A program made the position numbers and the translations under genes. Below are positions 18,301 to 27,497 of a stretch of 64,000 nucleotides of DNA, one piece after another. The DNA comes from BHER01 sp051652245 (GTDB lineage Bacteria > Bacillota_I > Bacilli_A > Culicoidibacterales > Culicoidibacteraceae), in assembly GCA_051652245.1 (NCBI GenBank), contig JBOFTV010000042.1:1-64000 (forward strand), written 5' to 3'. How positions within the stretch are numbered: the stretch's first letter is position 1; every line of letters begins with the position of its first letter. Below the pieces are notes generated by a model. It made no database searches. It was given only the letters and a program-made list of their open reading frames with translations, and was not told where the DNA came from.

Positions 18301-19775
18301 AATACTATATCCAGTCAGCCAAAACGCTGAAATTAGATAACCTTAATGCAATAAAAGTCGAAACAGCACCCGCAGTCCTTGAGCAGTATTTCATGTTATA
18401 TTATGGCTATGGTATTACCCAGATTAATAGTGACTTTCCTAATAAAACGGCAATTGAAGAAAAGGCAACAGATGCATCACTGTACAAGAAGCTTAATTCG
18501 GAAGGAGCAAGTATCGATGCAATTAGCCAAGCCTTTAGTACATTTAATGTTGCAATTACAGCATCATTTGACCAATTTCGCGTCCAAACACAAAAAGCAT
18601 TGGATCTTTTAGATGGACCTGAGTGTAGTCTAGATGGTGTTTGCCTTACTGGTATCAATGATATAATTGCAACAGAAATTGAAGGAATCAAAGGACAGGG
18701 CGAAAAATTAAAACAGTTAAAGCAGGAACATGAGGCATTTGTTAAAACATTTACGGCAGTTCAAGCAGAAAGTGACGGCGCAACAAAGCAGCTAAATCAA
18801 TTAGCAGTTGATAAGGAACAACAAACGCCACTATTACTAGAAGTAACAAACTTTCACCAAAAGATGTTAGAACAAGGATCCTCACTACAAGAAAGTGCAG
18901 CTAAGCAGCATCAAACAGTGGCAGATATGAAGACGTCCGCGGAAGATTTTGCCAATGTGACAATTGAAATGAGTGAGAAAAGCACAGAATATTTACAACA
19001 TCTACAAAAAGTTACAACTAAATTACAAGAAGATGTTGAAGGCAGTGGCAATTTTGCCAATAATCTTGGGACGGTATTTGCCAATAGCAAGGTAAATGGT
19101 GTTGAAAATGATAATCTTTATGATTTTATGTCAAACCCCGTTAAAAAAGAGAATTTCAGTGAAAAAAGTTTTAGAGGGATAACATTATTTCCTTACTTCA
19201 CAACAATCATCAGCTTTAGCTTATCATTAATGCTTGCCTACACTTTCTTAAATTGGAAACAAAGAGTTGCCATGGTCTATGCAGATGAATATACATGGGA
19301 TGTTTTAGTGTCGAATACGAAGAAATCAGGCTTGCTTTTTGCAATTGCAACCTTAGTTGGCGTAATTGTTGGTCTGGTTAGTGCCTTTATGGCAGGATTA
19401 TTGTCGTGGCAATTATTAGCTTGGGTTATTGCACTGGCGTTGATTATAAATGCCTTTACGCATGCCATGTATTTCTGCTTACGACAATTCAAATCATTTG
19501 GTTTATTTTTGATTTTGTGTGTTCTTTTGGTGTATCTATTATCAAGTCAGGCAATGGGTGTGTATTTAATGAAAGGAACGCTACTAGCAAAAATATTAGA
19601 AGTGTTCCCCCTAGCGCATATTGAAAGTCTTTTAGCAAGCATCCTTTATGGATCATCACTTAATGGTCAGATGTTTGTCATTTTTTCAGTGATTTTGGCT
19701 TTGGTGGGTGCAATTACACTGAGTTTGTTGGTGGGTCTTTATGAGTCGAAAGTCGAGGTGGCCAAAAATGCGTAA
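15354..19775 (+). CDS. esaA: Type VII secretion membrane protein EsaA with an inserted Ig-like array
   Basis: EsaA is a polytopic component of the Ess machinery with a large extracellular stalk. The 1473 residues exceed the roughly 1000 usual for the family. One membrane segment lies at residues 7-27 and about six lie from 1275 to 1465 (YhgE/Pip-like C-terminus). Residues 30-500 and 1000-1260 show the heptad-rich stalk expected of EsaA. Between them, about 515-955, lie five Ig-like modules of the bacterial adhesin type, recognisable by repeats of I-S-G-x-G-x-x-G-x-x-V (for example ISGVGEPGATVRIY, IEGFGTPGGTVLIT, ISGRGQSGHKIKIE) followed by D-x-x-G-x-W. These would extend the outward-facing part. 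The start ATG 15354 has GTAGAGGG before it. The end overlaps essA. Confidence 0.88.
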   Translation: MKKKAIFIIKIGVIFAITIGMSFFAFEKVYESMQRPQMKIALINEDSGAYFKSKKLSFGNAFVKQAERDKGYNWEIGARSMGESKLDNNEVDLLVIIPHDFSQKAVAFNEVDPKQLQLIYKINPKSNFLQLTQAETVLAELESGFNKSITEVYFASALQSIDNTKINVERIVQEQKAHEKIIVEDVNINLAKMTENFTTVKLEKQNDTTSLATLTQSLEDFNQRNITNKDSLIKYADDHGKFEAVYQKNSTSFASFMVRQEALNKQITAQDNQVKLSSMGASINGALDYFAGELGNSNAIIRLEKAKTDVNETIALLEANRKAIDTWLDKDEQGVSKLERDVRGIDDLVNLIKHFPEDNGEVKAAIELKITAFCRENLINTGLMAKNANHACQRLGYGDAGNFAASFTGTSYFAIDALDTAIILLSVNQKNSTFKDVSCATVQNFGQNFISKENSSVEAIACPNISNNGQSVSVNLPPKGDKQQLLALTYTIVAPMEVSSISVNQELLTEIPQLAAPTINVPDSGKNAVLSGTGVVGSTIVFENLRGASDVVVGPDGKWRTVINELREDQVITIRGQKLTPRYNGPDFMNRSDPTSIIVSANQAPVISRIKTGKNSRIEGFGTPGGTVLITLPNAIILSTTVDNLGQWRLIGPIELVKGQNISGYQTHQINGVAKKSPIVKTVVVETINPLINHIEAGPRPTISGVGEPGATVRIYRKELTTKGEEVLVEPPLAEVKIADLAAGISDQTMALPWSVDLRIPLEHDQKIVAIQTDLYANLAGSVERVVKDTIAPNLAEVVAITQNNISGRGQSGHKIKIEVNGKPLGTPVIVNAEGKFENRTLYNPTSADEITVTQVDVGGNNSGITKITLGEETYQKALAINEEEFIVGDAGVISGTTIAEGEIQVIINGIEKRALADESGKWSIDFKGSATIKLETVIKISKPKVVNSVKTTTAIEYWPKIKAAEPVSEKVAATLAVEQTPKYYIQSAKTLKLDNLNAIKVETAPAVLEQYFMLYYGYGITQINSDFPNKTAIEEKATDASLYKKLNSEGASIDAISQAFSTFNVAITASFDQFRVQTQKALDLLDGPECSLDGVCLTGINDIIATEIEGIKGQGEKLKQLKQEHEAFVKTFTAVQAESDGATKQLNQLAVDKEQQTPLLLEVTNFHQKMLEQGSSLQESAAKQHQTVADMKTSAEDFANVTIEMSEKSTEYLQHLQKVTTKLQEDVEGSGNFANNLGTVFANSKVNGVENDNLYDFMSNPVKKENFSEKSFRGITLFPYFTTIISFSLSLMLAYTFLNWKQRVAMVYADEYTWDVLVSNTKKSGLLFAIATLVGVIVGLVSAFMAGLLSWQLLAWVIALALIINAFTHAMYFCLRQFKSFGLFLILCVLLVYLLSSQAMGVYLMKGTLLAKILEVFPLAHIESLLASILYGSSLNGQMFVIFSVILALVGAITLSLLVGLYESKVEVAKNA

Positions 19776-20223
19776 GCTGTTGTTGCTGTTGCTGTTGGTT
19801 TTTAGCTTTTTGATAAGTGTTGGTGCAGCAACTGATGATAATGGGAAATTAGATTTAGCGTTATCACAGCTGGACAAGAATAATATTGAACAACAAGCAC
19901 GCGGCAAAAGCATGATTGATGACTACAATGTTGCTATTTTCACACCGAAGGCAATAGCCCAATATCAAGCAAATCAAGCAGTAAAACAAGCGGAGCAAAC
20001 AAATCGCGGGGCAAGCCTTTTTTTAGAAAAAATTGCACCCCAAAATTTGAATCCTAGTGCTACGTTGTTTAAGCATGAAACAGCAGGGCTTAAAAGTAGT
20101 GTGGTGCATCGAACGAAGTATTTTGATATGAGCTATTTGGTGTATCTGTTTATTGGTGTCCTTGGTGTATTACTTGCTATTTTTGTGGGGTATTTACTTA
20201 AAGGGGAACAAAAGGAGGAGTAG
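19768..20223 (+). CDS. essA: Type VII secretion protein EssA
   Basis: A 151-residue Ess component. It has an N-terminal signal-like segment (MRKLLLLLLLVFSFLISVGA), a Gln/Ala-rich extracytoplasmic part and a C-terminal membrane helix (YLVYLFIGVLGVLLAIFVGYLL) with a basic/acidic tail, the usual EssA plan and length (about 150 residues). The likely start is ATG 19768, six bases after GAGGTGG, and it overlaps the end of esaA by eight bases. An earlier in-frame ATG at 19741 would add nine basic residues and has no good ribosome binding site. It lies in the canonical position between esaA and esaB. Confidence 0.82.
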   Translation: MRKLLLLLLLVFSFLISVGAATDDNGKLDLALSQLDKNNIEQQARGKSMIDDYNVAIFTPKAIAQYQANQAVKQAEQTNRGASLFLEKIAPQNLNPSATLFKHETAGLKSSVVHRTKYFDMSYLVYLFIGVLGVLLAIFVGYLLKGEQKEE

Positions 20224-20226
20224 AAA

Positions 20227-20487
20227 ATGAAGGAAACACATATTGATGTTACTATTGATTTTAGCAATGTTGGGTTGCCAACAAGTTTCGATTTACGAAT
20301 TCCAACGCAGCAGCCGGTACATGAATTGATTGTAAATATTTGTCGAACCCTGAAAATTGAACAGGTATTGGCTTCGAAGATGACGTATAGTCTAAGAGTA
20401 ATCAATAAAAATATGATTGTTAGTGGGAGTGACATTTTAGCAAATACACATGCAAGTAATGGTGATTTATTAGAAATTGTAAGCTAA
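20227..20487 (+). CDS. esaB: Type VII secretion protein EsaB (YukD-like, ubiquitin fold)
   Basis: An 86-residue protein with the ubiquitin-like YukD fold: an N-terminal strand pair (THIDVTIDFSNVGLPTSFDLRI), the central helix (PVHELIVNICRTLKIEQ) and a closing strand (GDLLEIVS). EsaB is a cytoplasmic regulator or accessory factor of the type VII machinery. The start follows AAAGGAGGAG and lies three bases after the essA stop, so translation is probably coupled. Length and gene order match the family. Confidence 0.88.
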   Translation: MKETHIDVTIDFSNVGLPTSFDLRIPTQQPVHELIVNICRTLKIEQVLASKMTYSLRVINKNMIVSGSDILANTHASNGDLLEIVS

Positions 20488-20511
20488 AAGATGAGGAAGG
20501 AAACAGAAAAG

Positions 20512-21705
20512 ATGGAAGTAGTAAAGATAAAATACGGCGATAAAGAAATTGAGGTTGAAAAAACTGAAAATTTGTGGGTGACGAAGATTATACGGTCGCA
20601 TACAAATATTGAATGTCTAGCAGAATTAAATTTGCTGACAATTTCATCAGCTCATTTAACACCGGTTGCTGTTATTTTGACACCAGATGTGCTAACACTA
20701 TCGTTTACAATTGCTTCAGACTTACAGCAGTTTGAAACAGCAAGCGCATTGGCTAAAGTGGATAAGTTGCGTCTGTGCGCAAATATTGCCAATTTAAGCG
20801 TGTTTTCTAATAGTTGGCAAACACTAGTGCTGGAACCAGAAAACATGCTTTATGATCGAAATTTGATGCCTATAGTTGCATATCGGGGATTGGCGGATTA
20901 TATTGAACCATTTATTGGGGGAGTGGATAATTTTTTACTACAGTATAAAGCGCTGGCGATTGCTACGCTTAGTACTAAATATACGTTTGATGAACTCTAT
21001 ACGGGGGCCTTGAATTTGGTTAAGAGTTCGCCTTTAACGCGTGAAATTGCTGCTTGTGTGACGGTTGAAGCAGTGGAAGGCTTGCTACTAGAGGCGTATG
21101 TCCGGGAAAAAGCGCGAATTGATAATAAACTCAAGCTTGTGGCAATAAGGAGCTATAAATTTTATACACGGTTGGCAATTTGTTTGAGTGTTATAACAAT
21201 TTTATTGACTGGTGGGGTGTTCTATCTTGGCTTTGCGATAATTCCTTATCAGAACACGTTGTTGGTGGCAAGTGATACATTTTTAAGTGTTGATTATAAT
21301 GGAACAATTGAGACATTGAAAAAACTTGTTCCAAGTAAGCTACCACAGACAAGTAAATATGAGTTAGCTTATTCGTATCTTCAAGGGGAGCCGCTTACAA
21401 GAGAGCAAAAAGAGGTGGTTGCCAACAATATCAGCCTTAAAAGTGATCCCAATTACCTTTTGTTTTGGATTTATAGTGGGCGTGGAAATTTTGACGAAGC
21501 ATTGGATGTAGCTAAATCATTAGGAGATGTTCAGCTAACAATTTACGCGTTAGAGAAAATAATTGACGCAACCAAAGCAAATACAACAATATCAGGAGCA
21601 GTTAAAGAGGAGCAACTTACAAAGTTAACGCAGGAGCTGGATAAAAGTATTGCAGCGTTTGAAACAAATACGACAAGACAGGAGAAAACAGCAAATAACA
21701 GTTAG
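20512..21705 (+). CDS. essB: Type VII secretion protein EssB (YukC-like)
   Basis: EssB is the bitopic core protein with a cytoplasmic pseudokinase domain, one membrane helix and an extracytoplasmic helical domain. In the 397-residue product the pseudokinase occupies about 1-215, the membrane segment is near 224-246 (LAICLSVITILLTGGVFYLGF), and the outer domain shows TPR-like helices (LLFWIYSGRGNFDEALDVA). The start is taken as ATG 20512 because AGGAAGG lies nine bases before it; an ATG at 20491 would overlap that ribosome binding site. It sits between esaB and essC as in other Ess loci. Confidence 0.88.
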   Translation: MEVVKIKYGDKEIEVEKTENLWVTKIIRSHTNIECLAELNLLTISSAHLTPVAVILTPDVLTLSFTIASDLQQFETASALAKVDKLRLCANIANLSVFSNSWQTLVLEPENMLYDRNLMPIVAYRGLADYIEPFIGGVDNFLLQYKALAIATLSTKYTFDELYTGALNLVKSSPLTREIAACVTVEAVEGLLLEAYVREKARIDNKLKLVAIRSYKFYTRLAICLSVITILLTGGVFYLGFAIIPYQNTLLVASDTFLSVDYNGTIETLKKLVPSKLPQTSKYELAYSYLQGEPLTREQKEVVANNISLKSDPNYLLFWIYSGRGNFDEALDVAKSLGDVQLTIYALEKIIDATKANTTISGAVKEEQLTKLTQELDKSIAAFETNTTRQEKTANNS

Positions 21706-21731
21706 CAACAAATCAAGGAGAAACGTAAATT

Positions 21732-24700
21732 ATGGTGAAAAAAGAAGTATATGTAATTCAGTCAACTCATCTTCAGAAAATTTGGATTGAGCAAACGATA
21801 ATAGCAGAAATTGCAAGTGGTACTATTGTGTTCCCAACAGAGCAACAATGGGCCGATTTTGGTCTGGAAAATTGGATTTGGGAAGCGAGTGCAATTCTTG
21901 TTATTGAACCAAAAAAAGCAAGGAACTATGATTTAAGCCGCCAAAAGATTATCACGATGGGAGGGAAGAAAACGGATACGATAAGATTTGGTCGTGGTCA
22001 GAATACGGAAATCATCTGCGAACAACAAGATGATATGTGGATTCTTTCACTTGTGGGAACAATCCGCGGATATTTGAATTTGAAGCGAATTAAGCAGGAG
22101 GTTATTTTACAATGGGGCGACATTTTTTTTGTTGAAGGGGTGCTTTTCATTTTTACTGATGGCGTGATTAGTGTGACTGATTATATTGGGGAAATGATGA
22201 CAGATTTAAATGAAATGGGCAGTCCAAAATCGCCTTTTGGTAAGGACTATCCTAATTATCACCGCTCCCCCCGAATTATTTATCCTTTACCGGATCAAGA
22301 AATCACATTGTTAAAACCACCGCCAATACCAAGTAAGCCCTCGGAAGGGATTTGGAAAATTTTAATTCCGCCGCTGACAATGATGGGGATGACAATTATT
22401 GCTAATCTTATTCAGCCACGAGGAATATATGCAATAATTGGTTTAGTGACGACGCTGATTACATCGATTACGGCGGCGATAACGTATGTAAATAATCTTA
22501 AAAAGTATAAAAAGGATACAGTCGCGCGGGAGCGGACGTATACAAAATATCTTAAGAATAAAAACAAAGAAATTGCCCAGAAAATTAGCCAACAAATTGC
22601 TGCCTTAGAATACCATTTACCATCAATTCAAACGCTAACTGCTATGGTAGAAGCGGTTGATTATCGGATTTATGAAATAACGATGCATCATCATGATTTT
22701 CTCCATTTTCGGATTGGACTTACGGATGTGGAACCAAGTTTTGCGATTAAATATGAAGTTGATGAAATGAATGATAAGAAGGATGAATTAACGCTAATGG
22801 CGGATGAACTAGCAAAATTCTATCAGACGCTGCCCAAATTACCGTATGCAATTGACTTAAAACAGGGGGCAGTGGGGTTTATTGGGAGTCGCAAGCATGT
22901 GTTAGAACAACTAGAATTGATGATTGCCAAATTAAGTGTTTTCCATAGTTATCATGATTTAGAGCTGATAACTATTTTTCCACAAGAGCAAAAAGAGCAG
23001 TGGGCATGGGCGCGCTGGTTGCGCCAAACAAAAATGCAGGAAGTTAATATTCGCGGCTTTGTTTACCATGATCGAAGTCGTGATCAGGTGTTAAGTAGCT
23101 TACATCAAATTTTAAAAGCAAGGAAGCAGGAAAAAGCTGATAAATCAGCGGATAAAATGCAATTTTCACCTCATTATTTAGTTACTATTACGGATGAAAC
23201 GCTCATTGTTGATCATAGTATTATGGCGTTAATGCAGGATGGAATTGAGCAACTTGGTGTAACGCTGGTATTTGTGGAAGATCACATTGAAAAATTAGCA
23301 GAGTATGTTAAAACAGTCATTGAGATTCGTGATGCAAAAGAGGCAACGATTATTTTAGAAAATGGGCAATTGAAAAACAAGAAAATTCTACTTGATCATT
23401 TTCCTAAGAAGTTTAATAAAGAACGAATTTCGCGCTCACTTGCACCACTAAATCACTTGCTAACATTAACTAATACAATACCAAAGAGCGTTGGCTTCTT
23501 AGAATTATATGATGTTGAGCAAATTGAAGATTTGAAAATTGAACAAAGATGGTCAGAGAATGCACCACATAAGAGCCTAGGGGTTCCTTTAGGACTGCGC
23601 GGAGTTGGAGACGTTGTCTTCTTAAATTTACATGAAAAAGCCCATGGACCACATGGGCTAATTGCCGGGACAACGGGTTCAGGTAAATCAGAAATCATCC
23701 AATCGTATATTCTATCACTTGCCGTTAATTTTCATCCATTTGATGTGGCCTTCCTTCTAATTGATTATAAAGGTGGCGGGATGGCTAATTTATTCAAAGA
23801 TCTGCCGCACCACCTAGGTTCGATTACAAACTTAGATGGAGCCCAGAGTATGCGCGCGCTGATTTCAATTAAAGCTGAGTTGCAGCGTCGCCAGCGGCTA
23901 TTTAGTGAAAATGATGTCAATCACATTAACCAGTATCAAAAACTATTTAAAGAGGGTGTTGTCACGACCCCGATGCCCCACTTATTTCTTATAAGTGATG
24001 AGTTTGCTGAATTAAAAGCAGAGCAACCAGAATTTATGAAAGAACTGGTATCAACAGCAAGAATTGGTCGGTCCTTAGGCATCCACTTAATTCTTGCCAC
24101 ACAGAAACCATCGGGAGTGGTTGATGACCAAATTTGGTCAAATTCAAAATTTAAAGTGGCCTTAAAAGTGCAAGATGTAAGTGATTCCAATGAAATGTTA
24201 AAAACCCCTGATGCTGCAAGTATTACCTTGCCAGGGAGGGCGTATTTACAGGTTGGAAATAATGAAATTTATGAACTATTCCAGTCAGCGTGGAGTGGGG
24301 CAAGCTACTATAAAACCAATGAAAAAAAGAAATACATCGATGATACAATCTACAAAATTAATGAATTAGGTCAATATGAAATTTTGTCGGATGACTTAAG
24401 TGGGTTAGAAAAGGTGGATTTTGTGGGTAAGGTTGAAACGGAGCTAGAGGCGATTATTGGCTTTTTGGCTGATTACACTAAAAAGCACAAAATTGAAAAG
24501 CTACCACAGCCATGGTTGCCACCATTAGAGCGGCGATTTGTTGTAAGTAGCCCCGGATTTGAAGTTCTATGGGGGGAGCAAAAACCTGCTATGGCAGTTG
24601 AAATTGGTGTGGTTGATCAGCCACATATCCAAGCACAAAATCCATTTTTATTGGATTTGAGCAAGGATTTACATGCTGTTGTGCTAAGTAGTCCCGGATT

Positions 24701-26147
24701 TGGGAAGTCGACAACTTTGCAAACGATTACAATGCAGCTTGCACGAATAATGCGACCCGATCAGTTGCATGTTTATTTATTAGATTTTGGGACCAATGGT
24801 TTACTTGCACTCAAGCATTTACCGCATGTTGCTGATACGATGCGTGTCGATAATGAAGCAAAAATCGGAAAATTTGCGCGCCGAATTAGTGCTGAAATTA
24901 AGGCGCGTAAGGAGAAATTATCAAAATTTAGTGTAGCAAGCTTGCGTCAATATGAGCAGGCATCGGGGCTGGAGTTACCAAGTATTATAATTGTGATTGA
25001 TAATTATGATGTCATTCGGGACACTAACTTTAGTGAAGGGTTAGAGGCGCTTAATTTGCAAATTAGCCGTGAGGGAGGAAGCGTGGGAATTCATTTACTC
25101 CTTGGAGCAACAAGCTTTAATGCAATTCGGATGACAATGAGCCCTAATATTAAGTTAAGATTAATGCAGTTTATGCATGATAGTGCGGAAGTTAGCAGTG
25201 TCATTGGTCGAAGTGACCTTAAAATAGACGAGGTTGCGGGACGTGGACTGGTTAATTTAGACCAGCCAACCGCATTTCAAATCGGGTTGCCGGGTGCGGG
25301 TATTGATGAGCTGGCTGTAATTCTGGGATTGCGCGATGAAGCGAATGCAATGGTGGAACGATTTACAGGTGTTAGACCGCTAAAAATTCCGCTGATGCCG
25401 AAGGTATTATCTTACAATAGGTTTTTTGCAATAGAGAGTGTCAATCAGGCAAGTAAAACGCAAAATCTATTACCAATAGGGCTTGATTTTGAAAATATTG
25501 AAGCCGTCAATTGGGATTTGAATGCGGGTAACTTTACAATTGCTTTTAGTAAACAGAAAGAAGCCGAAGTCTATGCAAGTTATTTTATTGAAGAGATTAA
25601 GAAAAAAGAGCATAAAATAGTTATCTTGGACAGCCCCAAATCAGAATTAGACATTTTTGAAAACCAGGTAAATGCCTATGCCAATAATGCGGAGGACTAC
25701 ACAAGCGTTATTGCCGAAATGGCTGAAAGATTTGAGCAGCGAAAAGAAGAATACAGTGAATATAGAAAGACAACAGCCACACCTCAAAGTATCAAATTTT
25801 ATTTTAAACAGACATATAAAATCGTCATTGTGCTTAATAATTTTAGTGTGATTGAAGAAAAAATAAGACAAGTAGAGGTGGAGACAATCGCAAATTTAAT
25901 TGAGGAAGGCAGTAATTACAACATTATTTTCTTAATCGTAAATGAAGAAGAAGGCATCAGCCGCGGCTACAGTGACCTTGCCAAAATATTAAAAAAAGAA
26001 GAACAAGGAGCAGTCAATATCAAGCTAGGGGATCAAGTGTTGTTTAACATCACCAATAAAACATATCATGAAAAGCGACTAAACTTGAACGAGATTTATC
26101 ATATTACAGGGGGAACGGGGTATAAAATTAAAATCTTTGAAAGATAG
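21732..26147 (+). CDS. essC: Type VII secretion ATPase EssC
   Basis: This 1471-residue FtsK/SpoIIIE-type motor drives substrate export. Two FHA-like domains fill about residues 1-185, two membrane helices lie near 210-255 (ILIPPLTMMGMTIIANLI and IIGLVTTLITSITAAI), then come three ATPase domains. D1 has Walker A GTTGSGKSE near 646-653 and Walker B LFLISDEFAEL near 750. D2 has SSPGFGKST near 985 and IIVIDNYD near 1085. D3 (about 1240-1471) lacks a P-loop, as usual. D1 looks catalytic, with both key acidic residues. It is the last gene of the operon before a strong terminator. No variable downstream effector cluster follows, unlike in many staphylococcal loci. Confidence 0.93.
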   Translation: MVKKEVYVIQSTHLQKIWIEQTIIAEIASGTIVFPTEQQWADFGLENWIWEASAILVIEPKKARNYDLSRQKIITMGGKKTDTIRFGRGQNTEIICEQQDDMWILSLVGTIRGYLNLKRIKQEVILQWGDIFFVEGVLFIFTDGVISVTDYIGEMMTDLNEMGSPKSPFGKDYPNYHRSPRIIYPLPDQEITLLKPPPIPSKPSEGIWKILIPPLTMMGMTIIANLIQPRGIYAIIGLVTTLITSITAAITYVNNLKKYKKDTVARERTYTKYLKNKNKEIAQKISQQIAALEYHLPSIQTLTAMVEAVDYRIYEITMHHHDFLHFRIGLTDVEPSFAIKYEVDEMNDKKDELTLMADELAKFYQTLPKLPYAIDLKQGAVGFIGSRKHVLEQLELMIAKLSVFHSYHDLELITIFPQEQKEQWAWARWLRQTKMQEVNIRGFVYHDRSRDQVLSSLHQILKARKQEKADKSADKMQFSPHYLVTITDETLIVDHSIMALMQDGIEQLGVTLVFVEDHIEKLAEYVKTVIEIRDAKEATIILENGQLKNKKILLDHFPKKFNKERISRSLAPLNHLLTLTNTIPKSVGFLELYDVEQIEDLKIEQRWSENAPHKSLGVPLGLRGVGDVVFLNLHEKAHGPHGLIAGTTGSGKSEIIQSYILSLAVNFHPFDVAFLLIDYKGGGMANLFKDLPHHLGSITNLDGAQSMRALISIKAELQRRQRLFSENDVNHINQYQKLFKEGVVTTPMPHLFLISDEFAELKAEQPEFMKELVSTARIGRSLGIHLILATQKPSGVVDDQIWSNSKFKVALKVQDVSDSNEMLKTPDAASITLPGRAYLQVGNNEIYELFQSAWSGASYYKTNEKKKYIDDTIYKINELGQYEILSDDLSGLEKVDFVGKVETELEAIIGFLADYTKKHKIEKLPQPWLPPLERRFVVSSPGFEVLWGEQKPAMAVEIGVVDQPHIQAQNPFLLDLSKDLHAVVLSSPGFGKSTTLQTITMQLARIMRPDQLHVYLLDFGTNGLLALKHLPHVADTMRVDNEAKIGKFARRISAEIKARKEKLSKFSVASLRQYEQASGLELPSIIIVIDNYDVIRDTNFSEGLEALNLQISREGGSVGIHLLLGATSFNAIRMTMSPNIKLRLMQFMHDSAEVSSVIGRSDLKIDEVAGRGLVNLDQPTAFQIGLPGAGIDELAVILGLRDEANAMVERFTGVRPLKIPLMPKVLSYNRFFAIESVNQASKTQNLLPIGLDFENIEAVNWDLNAGNFTIAFSKQKEAEVYASYFIEEIKKKEHKIVILDSPKSELDIFENQVNAYANNAEDYTSVIAEMAERFEQRKEEYSEYRKTTATPQSIKFYFKQTYKIVIVLNNFSVIEEKIRQVEVETIANLIEEGSNYNIIFLIVNEEEGISRGYSDLAKILKKEEQGAVNIKLGDQVLFNITNKTYHEKRLNLNEIYHITGGTGYKIKIFER

Positions 26148-26196
26148 ATGAAACAAAGGGCAAGCGTGATTGATGCCCGTTCTAAACGCTAGAACT

Positions 26197-26242
26197 AAAA
26201 AAAACAGCAAGAGGCAGTAATTAGCCTCTTGCTGTTTTTTTT
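26197..26242 (+). terminator. Terminator closing the type VII secretion operon
   Basis: AACAGCAAGAGGC, eight-base loop, GCCTCTTGCTGTT then a T-run; A-rich on the other side, so it may also stop the converging ABC permease transcript. Confidence 0.92.
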
Positions 26243-26279
26243 ATCGACTCAATTTATAGCAATTCTGTCCAGTATCACT

Positions 26280-27497
26280 TTACAATGTAGTATAGCCTAT
26301 GCCAAAAACTAATATGCTGAAAAAAATGAGGAAAACAAATAATGCTATGCCAATTATACCCATTTTTTGCTTCCAAGGATAAATTTGCTTATTATTCATT
26401 TTCAACCGTAAATTTGGTGTAATACAATAAACAGATAACAAAAAACTGGTTGTTGCTATTATGTATAAAATAACCACAGCCAAGGGATTTTCAGAAGAGA
26501 ATAATGAGATGACAACCGTCACCAAAAACAGCAGCAAGCCTGAGATAATAGACAGCTTGACTTTCTCTTTTCTAAAAGCCGCAAAGTTTCTACGATAATA
26601 GAAAATATCATATGTGCTATTTTCTAAGCCTGATAATAACAAATAGATGTAAATATAATTAGCTAAATAAAGCAATCCATATTCAAGCAACTCATCTCCC
26701 TGATTTAATCTATTGATGATAATTCCTGAAATTGAAATAAGGAGAAATAAGCTATATTCAACAATTTTGTTACTCCTCAAAAGGATTAATAAATCTTTGT
26801 TTTTGATATATTTTAACTTGAGATGAAATGACGCATTTTTTACGATTTTATCCTTATTTTGTCTTTTCTTTAGCAGATAACAAATACACAGAGTAAGACA
26901 AAATAAACAAATGAATACGATAAAAAAATCATTAGGAGCTGGATTAAATTTAAATTCATACGTTAAAATTGAGAAAGCAAAAAATCGTCTCACTATTATT
27001 TCTGAAAAAAATAAGCAAGAGGATAAAGCGCCTACAAAAATCGTCCCCATTTTTTCGCCGATAATTAATGTCAAAGTTGCCTGTATCACTATGGCAAGTA
27101 AGACTATACTTGCCGTAAGTAGCCCTAGATAAATATAATTTAATGGCAGCGTAATGATATAAATTTCACCTGCAAATAATAATATTAAGCCCATATAAGT
27201 ATTGTAAAATTCTAGGCTTCTTTTTTTAATTATTGGGAAATATAAAGTTATTTGATTAATATTACCTTGTTTTACATTTTTTACAATCAGTTTGCTGAGG
27301 ATAAAATAAGTAATAAACATTGGCAATACAACACCGACGATCGTATTATTCACCGTATTTAAAAATATAAGCTGTATCATCTTTGGAAGGGAAAACAATA
27401 GAAAAACGGCTAGAAGTGCGACAATTTTATTTCCCACTGTCTTAATGTGAAGTGATGAGACTAATAAATCGTATTTAAGAGCTAATAATTTCTGCAT
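26280..27497 (-). CDS. ABC transporter permease (ABC-2-like)
   Basis: A 405-residue membrane protein with about ten hydrophobic segments (for example VALLAVFLLFSLPKMIQLIF, FIVFICLFCLTLCICYLL and IIGIALFVFLIFFSILVF), basic loops between them and no soluble domain. Its start overlaps the end of the ATPase gene by 23 bases, so the two form one transporter. I see no substrate-specific feature. Such pairs in Gram-positives commonly export peptides, lipids or toxins. The gene is more AT-rich than its neighbours. Confidence 0.78.
   Translation of the reverse strand: MQKLLALKYDLLVSSLHIKTVGNKIVALLAVFLLFSLPKMIQLIFLNTVNNTIVGVVLPMFITYFILSKLIVKNVKQGNINQITLYFPIIKKRSLEFYNTYMGLILLFAGEIYIITLPLNYIYLGLLTASIVLLAIVIQATLTLIIGEKMGTIFVGALSSCLFFSEIIVRRFFAFSILTYEFKFNPAPNDFFIVFICLFCLTLCICYLLKKRQNKDKIVKNASFHLKLKYIKNKDLLILLRSNKIVEYSLFLLISISGIIINRLNQGDELLEYGLLYLANYIYIYLLLSGLENSTYDIFYYRRNFAAFRKEKVKLSIISGLLLFLVTVVISLFSSENPLAVVILYIIATTSFLLSVYCITPNLRLKMNNKQIYPWKQKMGIIGIALFVFLIFFSILVFGIGYTTL

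Noticed and set aside
26263..26285. Fifteen-base similarity (GTATCACTTT region) between the end of the ABC permease gene and the toxin remnant at 37.4 kb
   Set aside because: Too short to distinguish from chance in AT-rich DNA; the adjoining sequence does not extend the match.
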